64,000 bases of DNA, taken from assembly GCF_014656055.1 (NCBI RefSeq), contig NZ_BNBR01000009.1, positions 103,451-167,450 on the forward strand, read 5' to 3'. Every line of letters begins with the position of its first letter. Within the stretch, counting starts at the first letter, position 1. Made by a program: the position numbers and the translations under genes. Shown in pieces: positions 40,206-48,359 of this stretch. The notes below the pieces were generated by a model. It saw only the letters and a program-made list of their open reading frames with translations. It was not told where the DNA came from and did not search any database. This DNA comes from Streptomyces griseosporeus (GTDB lineage Bacteria > Actinomycetota > Actinomycetes > Streptomycetales > Streptomycetaceae).

Positions 40206-40917
40206 TGGGGTTCCGGCCGGTGTGCGGGGCGCCCGGCGGCCGCTGCGTACGGCCGTGGGGGCAACCGCCGCACAGGCCGGGGACGGCCCGCTGCATACGC
40301 GCCGGGGATGGCCGCAGCGCACGGCCGGACGGCCGCCACACGCGGCCCGGGGACGGCCAGCGCACGCGACCCGGGGACGGCCGCCGGGGAGGGCCGCCGA
40401 ACGCGGCCGGGGGCGGTCGGCGTGCACGGGCCGGGGATGGCCGGCGCACACGGACAGGGGGCGGCCGCCGCACACGGACAGGGGGTGGCCGGCGCGCACG
40501 AGCCGAGGGCCGCTGCCGCGCAGGGCCCCGGGGTGCCTGCCGCGTGCGGCCCAGGGGAAAGCGGCTGCTGTGTACGCCCCCCGGGGAGCGGCCGCTAACG
40601 GCCCCGGGGGGCCGGCCGCTGCACCCGGGCCGGGGTTGGCCGCCGCACGCGGCCGGGGGGTTGGCCGGCGCACAAGGGCCGAGGGCGGCTGCCGCGCAGG
40701 GCCCGGGGATGGCTGCCGTGTGCCACCAGGGTGTACCGCCGCGCGCGGCTCAGGTGAAAGCGGCCCCTGTGTACGGCCACGGGGAGGGGCCGCTGAACGG
40801 CCCCGGGGGCCGGGCGCTGCACACGGCCCCAGGATGGCCGCCGCACGCGGCCCGGGTGGAGCGGCCGCCGCGTGCGATCCGGCGGCCGCGGGGGGCGGCC
40901 GTCGCATACAGCCCCGG
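40206..40917. repeat. degenerate ~24-bp minisatellite with higher-order duplication
   Basis: About 25 units of 22-37 bp (mostly 24) resemble GGGGATGGCCGCCGCACACGG. Each centres on CGGCCG-like palindromes with a GGGG start. A larger block is duplicated: GAGGGC(C/G)GCTGCCGCGCAGGGCCC occurs near 40503 and 40679, with following units in matching order. This fills almost the whole 852-base gap between the PhoX-like gene and the gene at 40924-42390. Because 24 is a multiple of 3, several frames stay open on both strands, giving Ala/Pro/Arg repeat ORFs that I do not accept as genes. Confidence 0.8.
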
Positions 40918-40923
40918 CGGGCC

Positions 40924-42390
40924 TCAGCCGCCCTGTGCCGACCGTGCCTTGAACGCCGCCTTGCGGGCCTCCTTGGCCACCTTCTTGTCCGGGTGGAGGC
41001 GGCCCATCGCCTCCAGGACGTCGGCGGTGGCGGGGTGTTCGACGCGCCAGGCCGCGGCGAAGAAGCCGTCGTGCTGGGCGGCGAGACCCTCGACGAGGGC
41101 CTGCAGCTCCTCCGAGTTGCCCTCGGCGGCCAACTGTGCGGCGACCGTGTCGATGGTGAGCCAGAAGATCATCGCCTCCGAGGGCGCGGGCACGTCCGCC
41201 GCGCCGTGCTCGGTGAGCCAGACCCGGGCCAGCCCGCCGAGTTCCGCGTCGCCCAGGACCTCGCGCAGCGCGGGCTCGGCGGCGCGGCCGACCAGGGACA
41301 GCGCCTCCTGGCAGCGCAGCCGGCGCAGCGGCGCACCGGGGTCGCTGCCGCGCGCGGCGGCCAGCAACTCCCGTGCGGCGGTGAGGGGTTCGCGACGGGA
41401 CAGCCACTGCTCGGTCTCCGCGCGCACAGCCCGGGGCCCGTACGCGGCGGTGCCGTCGAGCAGCGCGTCGGCGCCCTTGTCGGCGAGGTCGCCCACGGCG
41501 GGCGCGTCGAAGCCGGCCTCCAGCAGCCGAGCGCGCAGCCCGTACAGGCCGAGCGGGGTGAGCCGGACCATGCCGTAGCGGGAGACGTCGGTGTCGTCGA
41601 CGGGGCCGGCGGGCCCGGCGTTACCCGGGTCGGCGGCGTCGGCGTCGTCGTCCGCGTCGGCCATCAGGGCTTCGTCCACGGGCTGGTACGCGACCAGGCC
41701 GACCGGCTCCAGCAGCCGGAACTGGTCGTCGAGGCGCATCATCGCGTCGGAGACCTGCTCCAGCATGTCGTTGCTGGGCTCGGCCATGTCCCCGGGGACG
41801 ATCATGGAGGCGGCGAGCGCCGGGAGCGGCACGGGCCCTTCGCCGGGGCCGTCCTCGCTGACGGAGAGCAGGTAGAGGTTGCCGAGCACGCCGTCCAGGA
41901 ACTCGGCCTCGGCCTCGGGGTCCCAGTCCAGCTGCGAGAAGTCGATCTCGCCGCCGCCGTTCTCCAGGTCCATGGCGTCGACCAGGTCGTCCAGGTCGGG
42001 CACGCCGGCGTCGGCGAGGACCGTCTCCAGGGCGCCCAGCCAGATGCCGAGCACGTCGTGCGGGGAGCCGCCGGTGAGCAGGGCGAGGTCCTCGCCCGCG
42101 GCGACGGTGCCGGACTCCTCGTCGGTGATCTCGACCAGGCCGGTGTCGACGGCGATCCGCCAGGCCTCGCTGGCGTAGGCGGCGGCGTCGTCGCCGGTGA
42201 GCCCGAGGACCTCGGCCGCGGCGGGCAGGTGCTCCTCGACGAGCCCGCCGCCGGCGTCGACACGGGTCTCGGGCCCCGCCCAGCGGGCCAGCCGCGCGGC
42301 CCGGGAGAGCAGCGGCGTGGACAGGGCGGCCCGCGCCAGCTCCGCTTCGTCGGTCAGCCGCACGGGCGGCAGGGGGGAGCTGTCTGACAT
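40924..42390 (-). CDS. conserved acidic hypothetical protein
   Basis: A 488-aa soluble protein, function unknown. It is strongly acidic (runs such as DLDDLVDAMDLENGGGEIDF and DADDDADAADP) and largely alpha-helical. A winged-helix-like stretch RYGMVRLTPLGLYGLRARLLEAGFD sits about the middle, and HEAT-like helices follow (LRRLRCQEALSLVGRAAEPALREVLGDAE). The C-terminus is basic (KKVAKEARKAAFKARS), typical of nucleic-acid or ribosome contact. The ATG at 42390 follows GAGGAGAAC. It stands alone, with the minisatellite beginning right after its stop. Confidence 0.75.
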   Translation of the reverse strand: MSDSSPLPPVRLTDEAELARAALSTPLLSRAARLARWAGPETRVDAGGGLVEEHLPAAAEVLGLTGDDAAAYASEAWRIAVDTGLVEITDEESGTVAAGEDLALLTGGSPHDVLGIWLGALETVLADAGVPDLDDLVDAMDLENGGGEIDFSQLDWDPEAEAEFLDGVLGNLYLLSVSEDGPGEGPVPLPALAASMIVPGDMAEPSNDMLEQVSDAMMRLDDQFRLLEPVGLVAYQPVDEALMADADDDADAADPGNAGPAGPVDDTDVSRYGMVRLTPLGLYGLRARLLEAGFDAPAVGDLADKGADALLDGTAAYGPRAVRAETEQWLSRREPLTAARELLAAARGSDPGAPLRRLRCQEALSLVGRAAEPALREVLGDAELGGLARVWLTEHGAADVPAPSEAMIFWLTIDTVAAQLAAEGNSEELQALVEGLAAQHDGFFAAAWRVEHPATADVLEAMGRLHPDKKVAKEARKAAFKARSAQGG

Positions 42391-42529
42391 GGGCTCGTTC
42401 TCCTCGGACGGTCGTACCACTCAGCCGCTCAGCCTAGACGGATTTCCACCCATGCCGCCCGGTTCATCTCCCCGTCGGCCGCCGTACATGGCCGAAACCT
42501 TGACAACTGACCGGGGCAGGCTGGAGATT

Positions 42530-42579
42530 GACGCGCGTAGAAGTCGGGGGACAACTGTTCACTGTTTTCTACGCGCGTC
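42530..42579. promoter_or_regulatory. 13-bp perfect inverted repeat upstream of the nuclease gene
   Basis: GACGCGCGTAGAA (42530-42542) and its exact complement TTCTACGCGCGTC (42567-42579) flank 24 bases containing GTTCACTG. A TTGACA at 42500-42505 is a possible -35. The repeat could be an operator or the stem of a leader hairpin. A GGTTCATCTCC unit at 42461 resembles one half of a PhoP box, but no second copy is present. Confidence 0.5.
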
Positions 42580-42689
42580 CAGTGCGCGACGGCCGTCCGA
42601 GCGGGCGGCGACCGCGCGCCAGGCGCGCTTTCCTCTGCACGACGCACCACCCTCGTCCCGGCGCCCCGTCACGTCCCCGGAGGGATCCC

Positions 42690-44519
42690 TTGCCGAGCAA
42701 GTCGTCCGCGCGTCTCGCCGCGCTCACCGTCGCCGCCGTCTGTTCCGCGGCGTCCACCGTCGTCCTCACCTCCCCCGCGCACGCCGCCTCGGTGCGCGTC
42801 CACGACATCCAGGGCACGACCCGGATATCGCCGTACGCCGGCCAGAAGGTCGCGGACGTGGCCGGAATCGTCACCGGCATCCGCACCTACGGCTCCTCCA
42901 AGGGCTTCTGGATCCAGGACCCGGACCCGGACGACAACGCGGCGACCAGTGAGGGCGTGTTCGTCTTCACCAGCTCCACCCCGAAGGGCGTGGCCGTCGG
43001 CGACGCGGTGAAGGTGTCCGGCACGGTCTCGGAGTACGTCCCGGGCGGCACCTCCTCCGGGAACCAGTCGGTCACCGAGATCACCAAGCCGGTGATCACG
43101 GTCGTCTCCAGCGGCAACGCCGTGCCCGCCCCGGTGGTCGTCGACGCGGACTCCGTGCCGGACGCGTACGCGCCGGCCGGGGACAGCGCCGTGAACAACT
43201 CGGTCAACGGCCTGACGCTGCGGCCGACGGCGTACGCGCTGGACTACTGGGAGTCCCTGGAGGGCATGAACGTCCAGGTCGCCGACGTGCGCGTGGTCGG
43301 CGCCTCCGACCCGTACACCGAGCTGTGGGTGACGGTGAAGCCGGACGAGCACCGCGCCGAGCGCGGCGGCACGGTCTACGGCTCCTACGACGCGCAGAAC
43401 ACCGGCCGTCTGCAGATCCAGTCGCTGGGCAGGACCGCCGACTTCCCCGTCGCCAACGTCGGCGACACCCTGGCCGGCACCACCGCCGGCCCGCTGGACT
43501 ACAACCAGTTCGGCGGCTACACCCTCGTCGCGAACAGCATCGGCGCGCTGGAGAGCGCGGGGCTGGAGCGCGAGACGACCGAGAAGCAGAGGAACGGCGA
43601 GCTGGCGGTCGCCACGTACAACGTCGAGAACCTCGACCCGTCCGACGGCACCTTCGCCGCGCACGCCGCCGCGATCGTGCACAACCTCCAGTCCCCGGAC
43701 ATCGTGTCCCTGGAGGAGATCCAGGACAACAACGGCGCCACGGACGACGGCACGACGGCCGCCGACGTGACGGTGACCAAGCTGATCGACGCGATCGTCG
43801 CGGCGGGCGGCCCGCGCTACGACTGGCGTTCCGTCGACCCGGCGAACGACACCGACGGCGGCGAGCCCGGCGGCAACATCCGCCAGGTGTTCCTGTTCAA
43901 CCCGCAGCGGGTGTCCTTCACCGACCGCCCCGGCGGCGACGCCACGACCGCCGTCGGCGTGACCCGGGCGTACGGCAAGGCGCGGCTGACGGTGTCCCCG
44001 GGCCGTATCGACCCGGCGAACGAGGCGTGGAAGTCCAGCCGCAAGCCGCTGGTCGGCGAGTTCGTCTTCCGCGGCCGTACGGTCTTCGTGATCGCCAACC
44101 ACTTCAACTCCAAGGGCGGCGACCAGGGCCTGACGGCGCAGTACCAGCCGCCGGTGCGCAGCTCGGAGGTGCAGCGCCACCAGCAGGCGGCCCTGGTGAA
44201 CGCGTTCGTCAAGGACATCCTCGACGTCCAGAAGAACGCGGACGTCATCGCGCTCGGCGACATCAACGACTTCGAGTTCTCCGGCACCGCGCAGATCCTG
44301 GAGCGGGACGGGGCGCTGTGGTCGGCCGTCAAGTCGCTGCCGGAGAGCGAGCGTTACTCGTACGTCTACCAGGGCAACGCCCAGGTGCTCGACCAGATCC
44401 TGATCAGCCCGGCGATCCGGCGCGGCTGTGACTTCGAGTACGACAGCGTGCACCTGAACGCGGAGTTCCACGACCAGATCAGCGACCACGACCCGCAGGT
44501 GCTGCGGTTCCACCCGTAG
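42690..44519 (+). CDS. secreted extracellular nuclease/phosphoesterase (EEP family)
   Basis: A 609-aa exported enzyme related to ExeM/NucH-type nucleases. The signal peptide is residues 1-33 (LAALTVAAVCSAASTVVLTSPAHA). The N-terminal half (35-305) has OB/beta domains with IQGTTRISPYAGQKVADVAGIVTGI and FWIQDPDPDDN, the usual leader module. The endonuclease/exonuclease/phosphatase domain (about 308-609) has VATYNVENLD, VSLEEIQDN (metal Glu), ANHFNSKGGD, LGDINDF (D-x-N) and ISDHDPQVL (catalytic S-D-H). The start is the TTG at 42690 behind a strong GGAGGGA; no ATG gives a proper signal peptide. Upstream sequences hint at phosphate control. It is followed by a hairpin. Confidence 0.87.
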   Translation: MPSKSSARLAALTVAAVCSAASTVVLTSPAHAASVRVHDIQGTTRISPYAGQKVADVAGIVTGIRTYGSSKGFWIQDPDPDDNAATSEGVFVFTSSTPKGVAVGDAVKVSGTVSEYVPGGTSSGNQSVTEITKPVITVVSSGNAVPAPVVVDADSVPDAYAPAGDSAVNNSVNGLTLRPTAYALDYWESLEGMNVQVADVRVVGASDPYTELWVTVKPDEHRAERGGTVYGSYDAQNTGRLQIQSLGRTADFPVANVGDTLAGTTAGPLDYNQFGGYTLVANSIGALESAGLERETTEKQRNGELAVATYNVENLDPSDGTFAAHAAAIVHNLQSPDIVSLEEIQDNNGATDDGTTAADVTVTKLIDAIVAAGGPRYDWRSVDPANDTDGGEPGGNIRQVFLFNPQRVSFTDRPGGDATTAVGVTRAYGKARLTVSPGRIDPANEAWKSSRKPLVGEFVFRGRTVFVIANHFNSKGGDQGLTAQYQPPVRSSEVQRHQQAALVNAFVKDILDVQKNADVIALGDINDFEFSGTAQILERDGALWSAVKSLPESERYSYVYQGNAQVLDQILISPAIRRGCDFEYDSVHLNAEFHDQISDHDPQVLRFHP

Positions 44520-44536
44520 CCGAGCCTGTGTGACGC

Positions 44537-44575
44537 CCGGCGGCCCGGCCCGGATGCTCCGGACCGGGCCGCCGG
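44537..44575. terminator. hairpin after the nuclease gene
   Basis: CCGGCGGCCCGG and CCGGGCCGCCGG are perfect 12-base arms around a 15-base loop. It lies between convergent genes. Confidence 0.7.
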
Positions 44576-44607
44576 CCCACGGTCTGCCGCGGGTGGCCCT
44601 GCTTCGG

Positions 44608-45174
44608 TTACTTCGGGTGGCGCAGGATCCGCCACGAGCCGTACGCGACCACTCCGGCGGCGCAGAACAGCAGCAGCCCCGGGTGGCGCCGGCCGGTGCG
44701 CACGGCCGTCCGCACCGGCCACGGGGCCTGGTGCTCGACAGCGTGGCCCGTCTCCAGGGCCTTGTCGCGCGTGGTGTGCCGGGCCCGCGAGGCCCGGTCC
44801 TGCAGCTCATGGCCGGCGCGGGAGGCCCTGTCCTGCAGCTCGTGACCCGCGCGGGAGGCGCGGTGCTGCACGGTGTGCCCGGCCTTGGCGGCGCGTTCCT
44901 GCACGGTGTGCCCGGCCTTGGTGGCCCGGCCCTGCACGGTGTGGCCGGCCTGGGCGGCGGTGCTGCGCAGTTGCACGGTCAGCGCACCGGCCTTGTCGCG
45001 CAGGTCGGCGGCGCGGGCCTTGGCGCGGCCCCGCACATCCGCCTTGGCGGCCAACTCCTCGACCGTGGAGCCGAGTTCCCTGCGGGTCTCGGCGATCTGC
45101 CGGCGCAGCTCGTCGGGCCCCTTGGCCCCCCGGGGGCCGCTCTTTCCGGGCTGGTCGCCCGTCGCATCCGTCAT
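44608..45174 (-). CDS. DUF3618 membrane protein with 11-residue repeats
   Basis: A 188-aa protein. Residues about 18-50 match the DUF3618 segment (DELRRQIAETRRELGSTVEELAAKADV). Residues 76-152 are seven 11-residue units of the form A-G-H-x-V/L-Q-x-R-A-x-K/R (DNA 44719-44949), an amphipathic helix pattern. A hydrophobic segment near the C-terminus (LLLFCAAGVVAYGSW) is one membrane span. Its ATG overlaps the stop of the holin-like gene (ATGA), the normal actinobacterial pairing. The role is unknown, possibly envelope organisation or stress. The repeats may tether or line the membrane. Confidence 0.8.
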   Translation of the reverse strand: MTDATGDQPGKSGPRGAKGPDELRRQIAETRRELGSTVEELAAKADVRGRAKARAADLRDKAGALTVQLRSTAAQAGHTVQGRATKAGHTVQERAAKAGHTVQHRASRAGHELQDRASRAGHELQDRASRARHTTRDKALETGHAVEHQAPWPVRTAVRTGRRHPGLLLFCAAGVVAYGSWRILRHPK

Positions 45175-45680
45175 CGGTGCACCCTTTCCCTGATCTCCTC
45201 CACATCGGCCCTGACGCTGTCGATCGCCTGCGACGGGGCGGGCGGCGTGGCGCGGCGCAGCTGCGCGCGGCCGGCCATGCCCAGCAGGGCGGCAATCACG
45301 AAGAGCACCGCCGTGACGATGAGCGCCGAGGCCCACACGGACAGCACCAGGGAGAGCGCGGCGGTGGCCGTGCCGGCCAGGAAGAGCAGCCCGGCGTAGC
45401 CGAACGCGCCCGCGGCGCCGAGCAGCCCGCCGCCGCGGCCGGCCCGCCGGCCCTTCTCGGCCAGCTCCTCCTTGGCGAGGGCCACTTCCTGCCGTACGAG
45501 CCTGGAGAGCTGTTCGCTGGCCCGGCCGACGAGTGCGCCGACGGATTCCTGCCGGGCCCGCGACCCGGTCCCGGCGGGTGTGACGTAGTGCTGGGTCGCC
45601 GGCCCGGTGCGGGCGGGCGACACGTGCTGCCGCGTGGCCGGCCCCGTCCGGGCGGGCCTGACGTCGATGGTCCCGGTCAC
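45171..45680 (-). CDS. Phage_holin_3_6-type membrane protein
   Basis: A 169-aa protein of the actinobacterial holin-superfamily III group, a housekeeping membrane protein despite its name. The N-terminal 45 residues are a low-complexity Pro/Thr/Arg tail with repeats (ARTGPATRQH, ARTGPATQHY). Residues 45-80 form a helix (SEQLSRLVRQEVALAKEELAEKGRRAG). Two hydrophobic hairpin spans follow at about 85-140. It starts with GTG at 45680 and is coupled to the DUF3618 gene. No lysin or phage genes are nearby. Confidence 0.85.
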   Translation of the reverse strand: MTGTIDVRPARTGPATRQHVSPARTGPATQHYVTPAGTGSRARQESVGALVGRASEQLSRLVRQEVALAKEELAEKGRRAGRGGGLLGAAGAFGYAGLLFLAGTATAALSLVLSVWASALIVTAVLFVIAALLGMAGRAQLRRATPPAPSQAIDSVRADVEEIRERVHR

Positions 45681-45732
45681 GGTGTTCCGCCTCCTCTCGG
45701 TCCGGAACGCCGGGTACCCTGCCCCGCCGCCG

Positions 45733-46443
45733 CTACCCGCGGGCCGGTCCGTCCCCGCCGGGCTCGCCGAGCCGGGCCAGCTGGGACTGGAACCAGTCGA
45801 GCCGGGCCTGGAGGAGAGCCGCCTCGGCGACCAGCTCGGGAACGGTCAGCTCAGGAAGGCCCGGCCGGGCGGGGTCGGCGCCGACGGGTGGCCGGACATC
45901 CGGGGCACCCTCACCCCCCACGACCCGCAGCCCCTCCCCCGCCAGCCGGGCGAACGCGGCGAGCGAGACGGTCGTACGGCCGTGCGCGCAGCCCGGGCAG
46001 ACCGGGGCGAGGGCGCGCCAGCCGGGACGTCCCCAGCCCGCGTCGGCCAGGCCGGCGGCCGGCGTCCCGCAGGTGCAGGGGCCGACGGTGGCCGTGCGCA
46101 CCCGCTGCCGGGCGTAGCGGAAGCCACGCTCGAAGCGGATGTAGGCGCCCAGCACGGTGACCTCCAGCAGGAGGGCAGAGCGGTGCTCGGCGGTGCAGAG
46201 CAGCGCCTCGGCGGCCGTACGGTCGTGCACGCAGTGGAAGCCGCAGTCGCAGCGGCGGTGCGGCGGCCGGTGGCGCAGGCCGTACGCGCAGGACGCGTCG
46301 GCCAGAACGCCGTACGGGAGCGCGCCGCCGAGCGACACGCCGGTGAAGGCGGCACGGGTGCCGTCCTGCGACAGCACCGCGTGGGCGATCTTGTAGCCGG
46401 TCGGCGGCTCCGTCGGGCGTTCCTCCGGAAGCCGCAGCCTCAT
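45733..46443 (-). CDS. cysteine-rich conserved hypothetical protein
   Basis: A 236-aa protein, function unknown. It contains several paired Cys/His clusters: CDCGFHCVHD (about residue 65), CTCGTP (about 123) and PVCPGCAHGR (about 150), suggesting zinc binding. The C-terminal segment ELVAEAALLQARLDWFQSQLARL is a probable coiled-coil helix. Its ATG overlaps the stop of a 51-codon gene (ATGA). I see no catalytic motif. Confidence 0.7.
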   Translation of the reverse strand: MRLRLPEERPTEPPTGYKIAHAVLSQDGTRAAFTGVSLGGALPYGVLADASCAYGLRHRPPHRRCDCGFHCVHDRTAAEALLCTAEHRSALLLEVTVLGAYIRFERGFRYARQRVRTATVGPCTCGTPAAGLADAGWGRPGWRALAPVCPGCAHGRTTVSLAAFARLAGEGLRVVGGEGAPDVRPPVGADPARPGLPELTVPELVAEAALLQARLDWFQSQLARLGEPGGDGPARG

Positions 46444-46595
46444 CGGGCGGCCGGCACCTCTTCGGGCGCGGGGGCCGAGGGCTCCTGGATCTCGTCGACG
46501 TCGACCGGGAGGCCGACGGAGAGATCGCTCCCCCGGTCGACCGTCTGGGGCTGCTCCTCCGCGACGCCGGTGGCGAGTGCCTTGCCGAGCTTCAT
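46440..46595 (-). CDS. 51-aa conserved small protein
   Basis: Starts MKLGKALATGVAEE and is acidic toward the end (VDVDEIQEPSAPAPEE). GGGAGGCG precedes the ATG at 46595 with ideal spacing, and its stop overlaps the ATG of the Cys-rich gene (ATGA), so it is likely translated and works with it. No domain recognised. Confidence 0.6.
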   Translation of the reverse strand: MKLGKALATGVAEEQPQTVDRGSDLSVGLPVDVDEIQEPSAPAPEEVPAAR

Positions 46596-46767
46596 GACGC
46601 CTCCCATGACCGGTGGTCCATGACCCGTCCCGCCCATGGTGACCCATGAGGGGGCATCGAGGACATAGGGCCTCGGCAGACCACCTGCAATCTCGCAGCA
46701 TCCCTTACAGGTATGTCGCAGAAAATTTAAGTGGAGCTACGAGACGGAGGAGACCCACACTGCTCTC

Positions 46768-47667
46768 ATGACCTACGCACCTTCTGCCACCCCTCCCTTC
46801 GGCCGCGCGCTGTGCGCCATGATCACGCCCTTCACCGAGGAGGGCGCGCTCGACCTGGACGGCGCCCAGCGCCTCGCCGACCGGTTGGTACGGGAGGGCT
46901 GCGACGGCCTGGTGCTGTCCGGCACGACGGGCGAGTCACCGACCACGTCGGACGCCGAGAAGGCGGCGCTGGTGCGGGCGGTGCGCGAGGCGGTCGGCGA
47001 CCGGGCGGCGCTGGTCGCGGGGGTGGGCACGGCCGACACCCGGCACACGGTCGAGCTGACGCTGGAGGCGGAGAAGGCGGGCGCGGACGGGGTGCTGGTC
47101 GTCACGCCGTACTACAGCAGGCCGCCGCAGGACGCCCTGGAGGCGCACTTCCGTGAGGTGGCCGACGCGTCGGGCCTGCCGGTGATGCTCTACGACATCC
47201 CCGGCCGCACCGGCACCCGCATCGAGCCGGACACGATGATCCGCCTCGCCGGGCACCCCCGGATCGTCGCGGTGAAGGACTGCTCCTACGACTTCCTGGG
47301 CACGCAGAAGGTGCTCTCCCGCACGGAGTTGGCGTACTACGCGGGCTGCGACGAGCACATCCTCGCCCTGTACGCGGTGGGCGCGGCGGGCTACGTCAGC
47401 ACGGTGGCGAACGTGGCGCCGGCCCGGCTCCGCGCGATCCTCGACGCGTTCGACGCGGGCGACACGGCGACGGCTGCCCGCTTCCAGCGCCGGGCCATCC
47501 CTCTCATCGAGGCGATGATGTCCGCGGGCCTCCCGGGAACGGTGACGGCCAAGGCCCTCCTGACCCACCTCGGCCACCCGGCGGGCCCGGTCCGCCCACC
47601 CCTGCGCCCGGCGGACGAAAACACGGTGACGGCCCTGCGAAAGGCATACGACACTCTGACGGCATGA
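46768..47667 (+). CDS. dapA: 4-hydroxy-tetrahydrodipicolinate synthase
   Basis: Condenses pyruvate with aspartate semialdehyde in lysine/DAP synthesis. A 299-aa (beta/alpha)8 barrel with the pyruvate-binding GTTGESPT loop, catalytic tyrosine in VMLYDIPGRTGTRI, Schiff-base lysine in IVAVKDCSYD and a conserved VVTPYYSRPP segment. Its stop overlaps the ATG of a HAD gene (ATGA). dapD lies 1.4 kb further on the other strand, supporting a lysine role. Streptomyces often have two or more dapA copies, so this may not be the sole one. Confidence 0.9.
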   Translation: MTYAPSATPPFGRALCAMITPFTEEGALDLDGAQRLADRLVREGCDGLVLSGTTGESPTTSDAEKAALVRAVREAVGDRAALVAGVGTADTRHTVELTLEAEKAGADGVLVVTPYYSRPPQDALEAHFREVADASGLPVMLYDIPGRTGTRIEPDTMIRLAGHPRIVAVKDCSYDFLGTQKVLSRTELAYYAGCDEHILALYAVGAAGYVSTVANVAPARLRAILDAFDAGDTATAARFQRRAIPLIEAMMSAGLPGTVTAKALLTHLGHPAGPVRPPLRPADENTVTALRKAYDTLTA

Positions 47668-48170
47668 CCCGCCCGCTGCTGTTCCTCGATGTCGACGGCC
47701 CCCTCAACCCGTGGGCGGCGAAGCCGGAACGCCGCCCCGAGGGCTACACGACGATCCGCGTCCCCGTGGCCTCCCGCCCCCGCCCGCTGCGCGTCTGGCT
47801 GAACCCGTCCCACGGTCCGGCCCTCCAGGCCCTCCCCTACGACCTGTGCTGGGCCACGACATGGAAGGCCGACGCCAACCGCTGGATCGCCCCCGTCCTC
47901 GGCCTCCCCGCTCTCCCGTACGTCGACTTCGGCGCCCGACTGCTGCGCGAGCGCCCGGACGGCGTCCACTGGAAGACGGAAGCCCTCGTCGAGTACGCCG
48001 CCGGGCGCCCCTTCGCCTGGGTCGACGACGAGCAGAGCCCCCTGGACGACGCATACGTCACCGACCGCCACCCCGCCCCCGCCCTCCTGCACCACGTGAA
48101 CCCCCGCGTGGGCCTGCGCACGGAGGACTTCACGGCGCTGGAGCAGTTCGCGACGGGGCTGGCCGGCTGA
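47664..48170 (+). CDS. small HAD-like protein
   Basis: A 168-aa HAD-superfamily protein of the group often annotated as HAD domain of Swiss-army-knife RNA-repair proteins. The nucleophile motif LLFLDVDGPLNPW, the TTWKADANRW segment and WVDDEQSP (acidic motif IV) are present, so the metal-dependent phosphatase site looks intact. It is coupled to dapA by an ATGA overlap, but a lysine role is not implied. A hairpin terminator follows immediately. Confidence 0.8.
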   Translation: MTRPLLFLDVDGPLNPWAAKPERRPEGYTTIRVPVASRPRPLRVWLNPSHGPALQALPYDLCWATTWKADANRWIAPVLGLPALPYVDFGARLLRERPDGVHWKTEALVEYAAGRPFAWVDDEQSPLDDAYVTDRHPAPALLHHVNPRVGLRTEDFTALEQFATGLAG

Positions 48171-48171
48171 G

Positions 48172-48207
48172 TGAACGCCCTCCCGTGGCAACCGGGAAGG
48201 GCGTTCA
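48172..48207 (+). terminator. hairpin after dapA-HAD operon
   Basis: TGAACGCCCT and AGGGCGTTCA arms, extended by CCCG/CGGG with one bulged A, around a 7-base loop. It begins 2 bases after the HAD stop. Confidence 0.75.
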
Positions 48208-48359
48208 GGTGCGCCCCACCAAGCCATGCCCCCCATGGCGTGCATCGTGCAGAGATCCTGCACGCAACGCAAAGCCGCGCCAGGAGCGCGAATGTAGCGT
48301 CAGCAGTCGTCGGCCTCTGATGGGCCGGTCAACTCCACAGACTGCAGGGGGAATTCGTC

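Noticed and set aside
39720..40907. Ala/Pro/Arg repeat protein from the minisatellite
   Set aside because: Several frames on both strands are equally open, no ribosome site or export signal, and it overlaps the start of the PhoX-like gene.
40206..40917. CRISPR array
   Set aside because: Units are contiguous and degenerate with no unique spacers, and no cas genes are present.
38572..42387. 1271-codon plus-strand open frame
   Set aside because: Runs antisense through the PhoX-like gene, the minisatellite and the gene at 40924-42390; repeat composition keeps it open.
42461..42566. PhoP box for the nuclease gene
   Set aside because: Single GGTTCATCTCC and GTTCACTG units are not arranged as the required 11-bp direct repeats.
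45171..45680. Phage holin as sign of a prophage
   Set aside because: This holin-superfamily protein is a normal actinobacterial membrane gene paired with DUF3618; no other phage genes are nearby.
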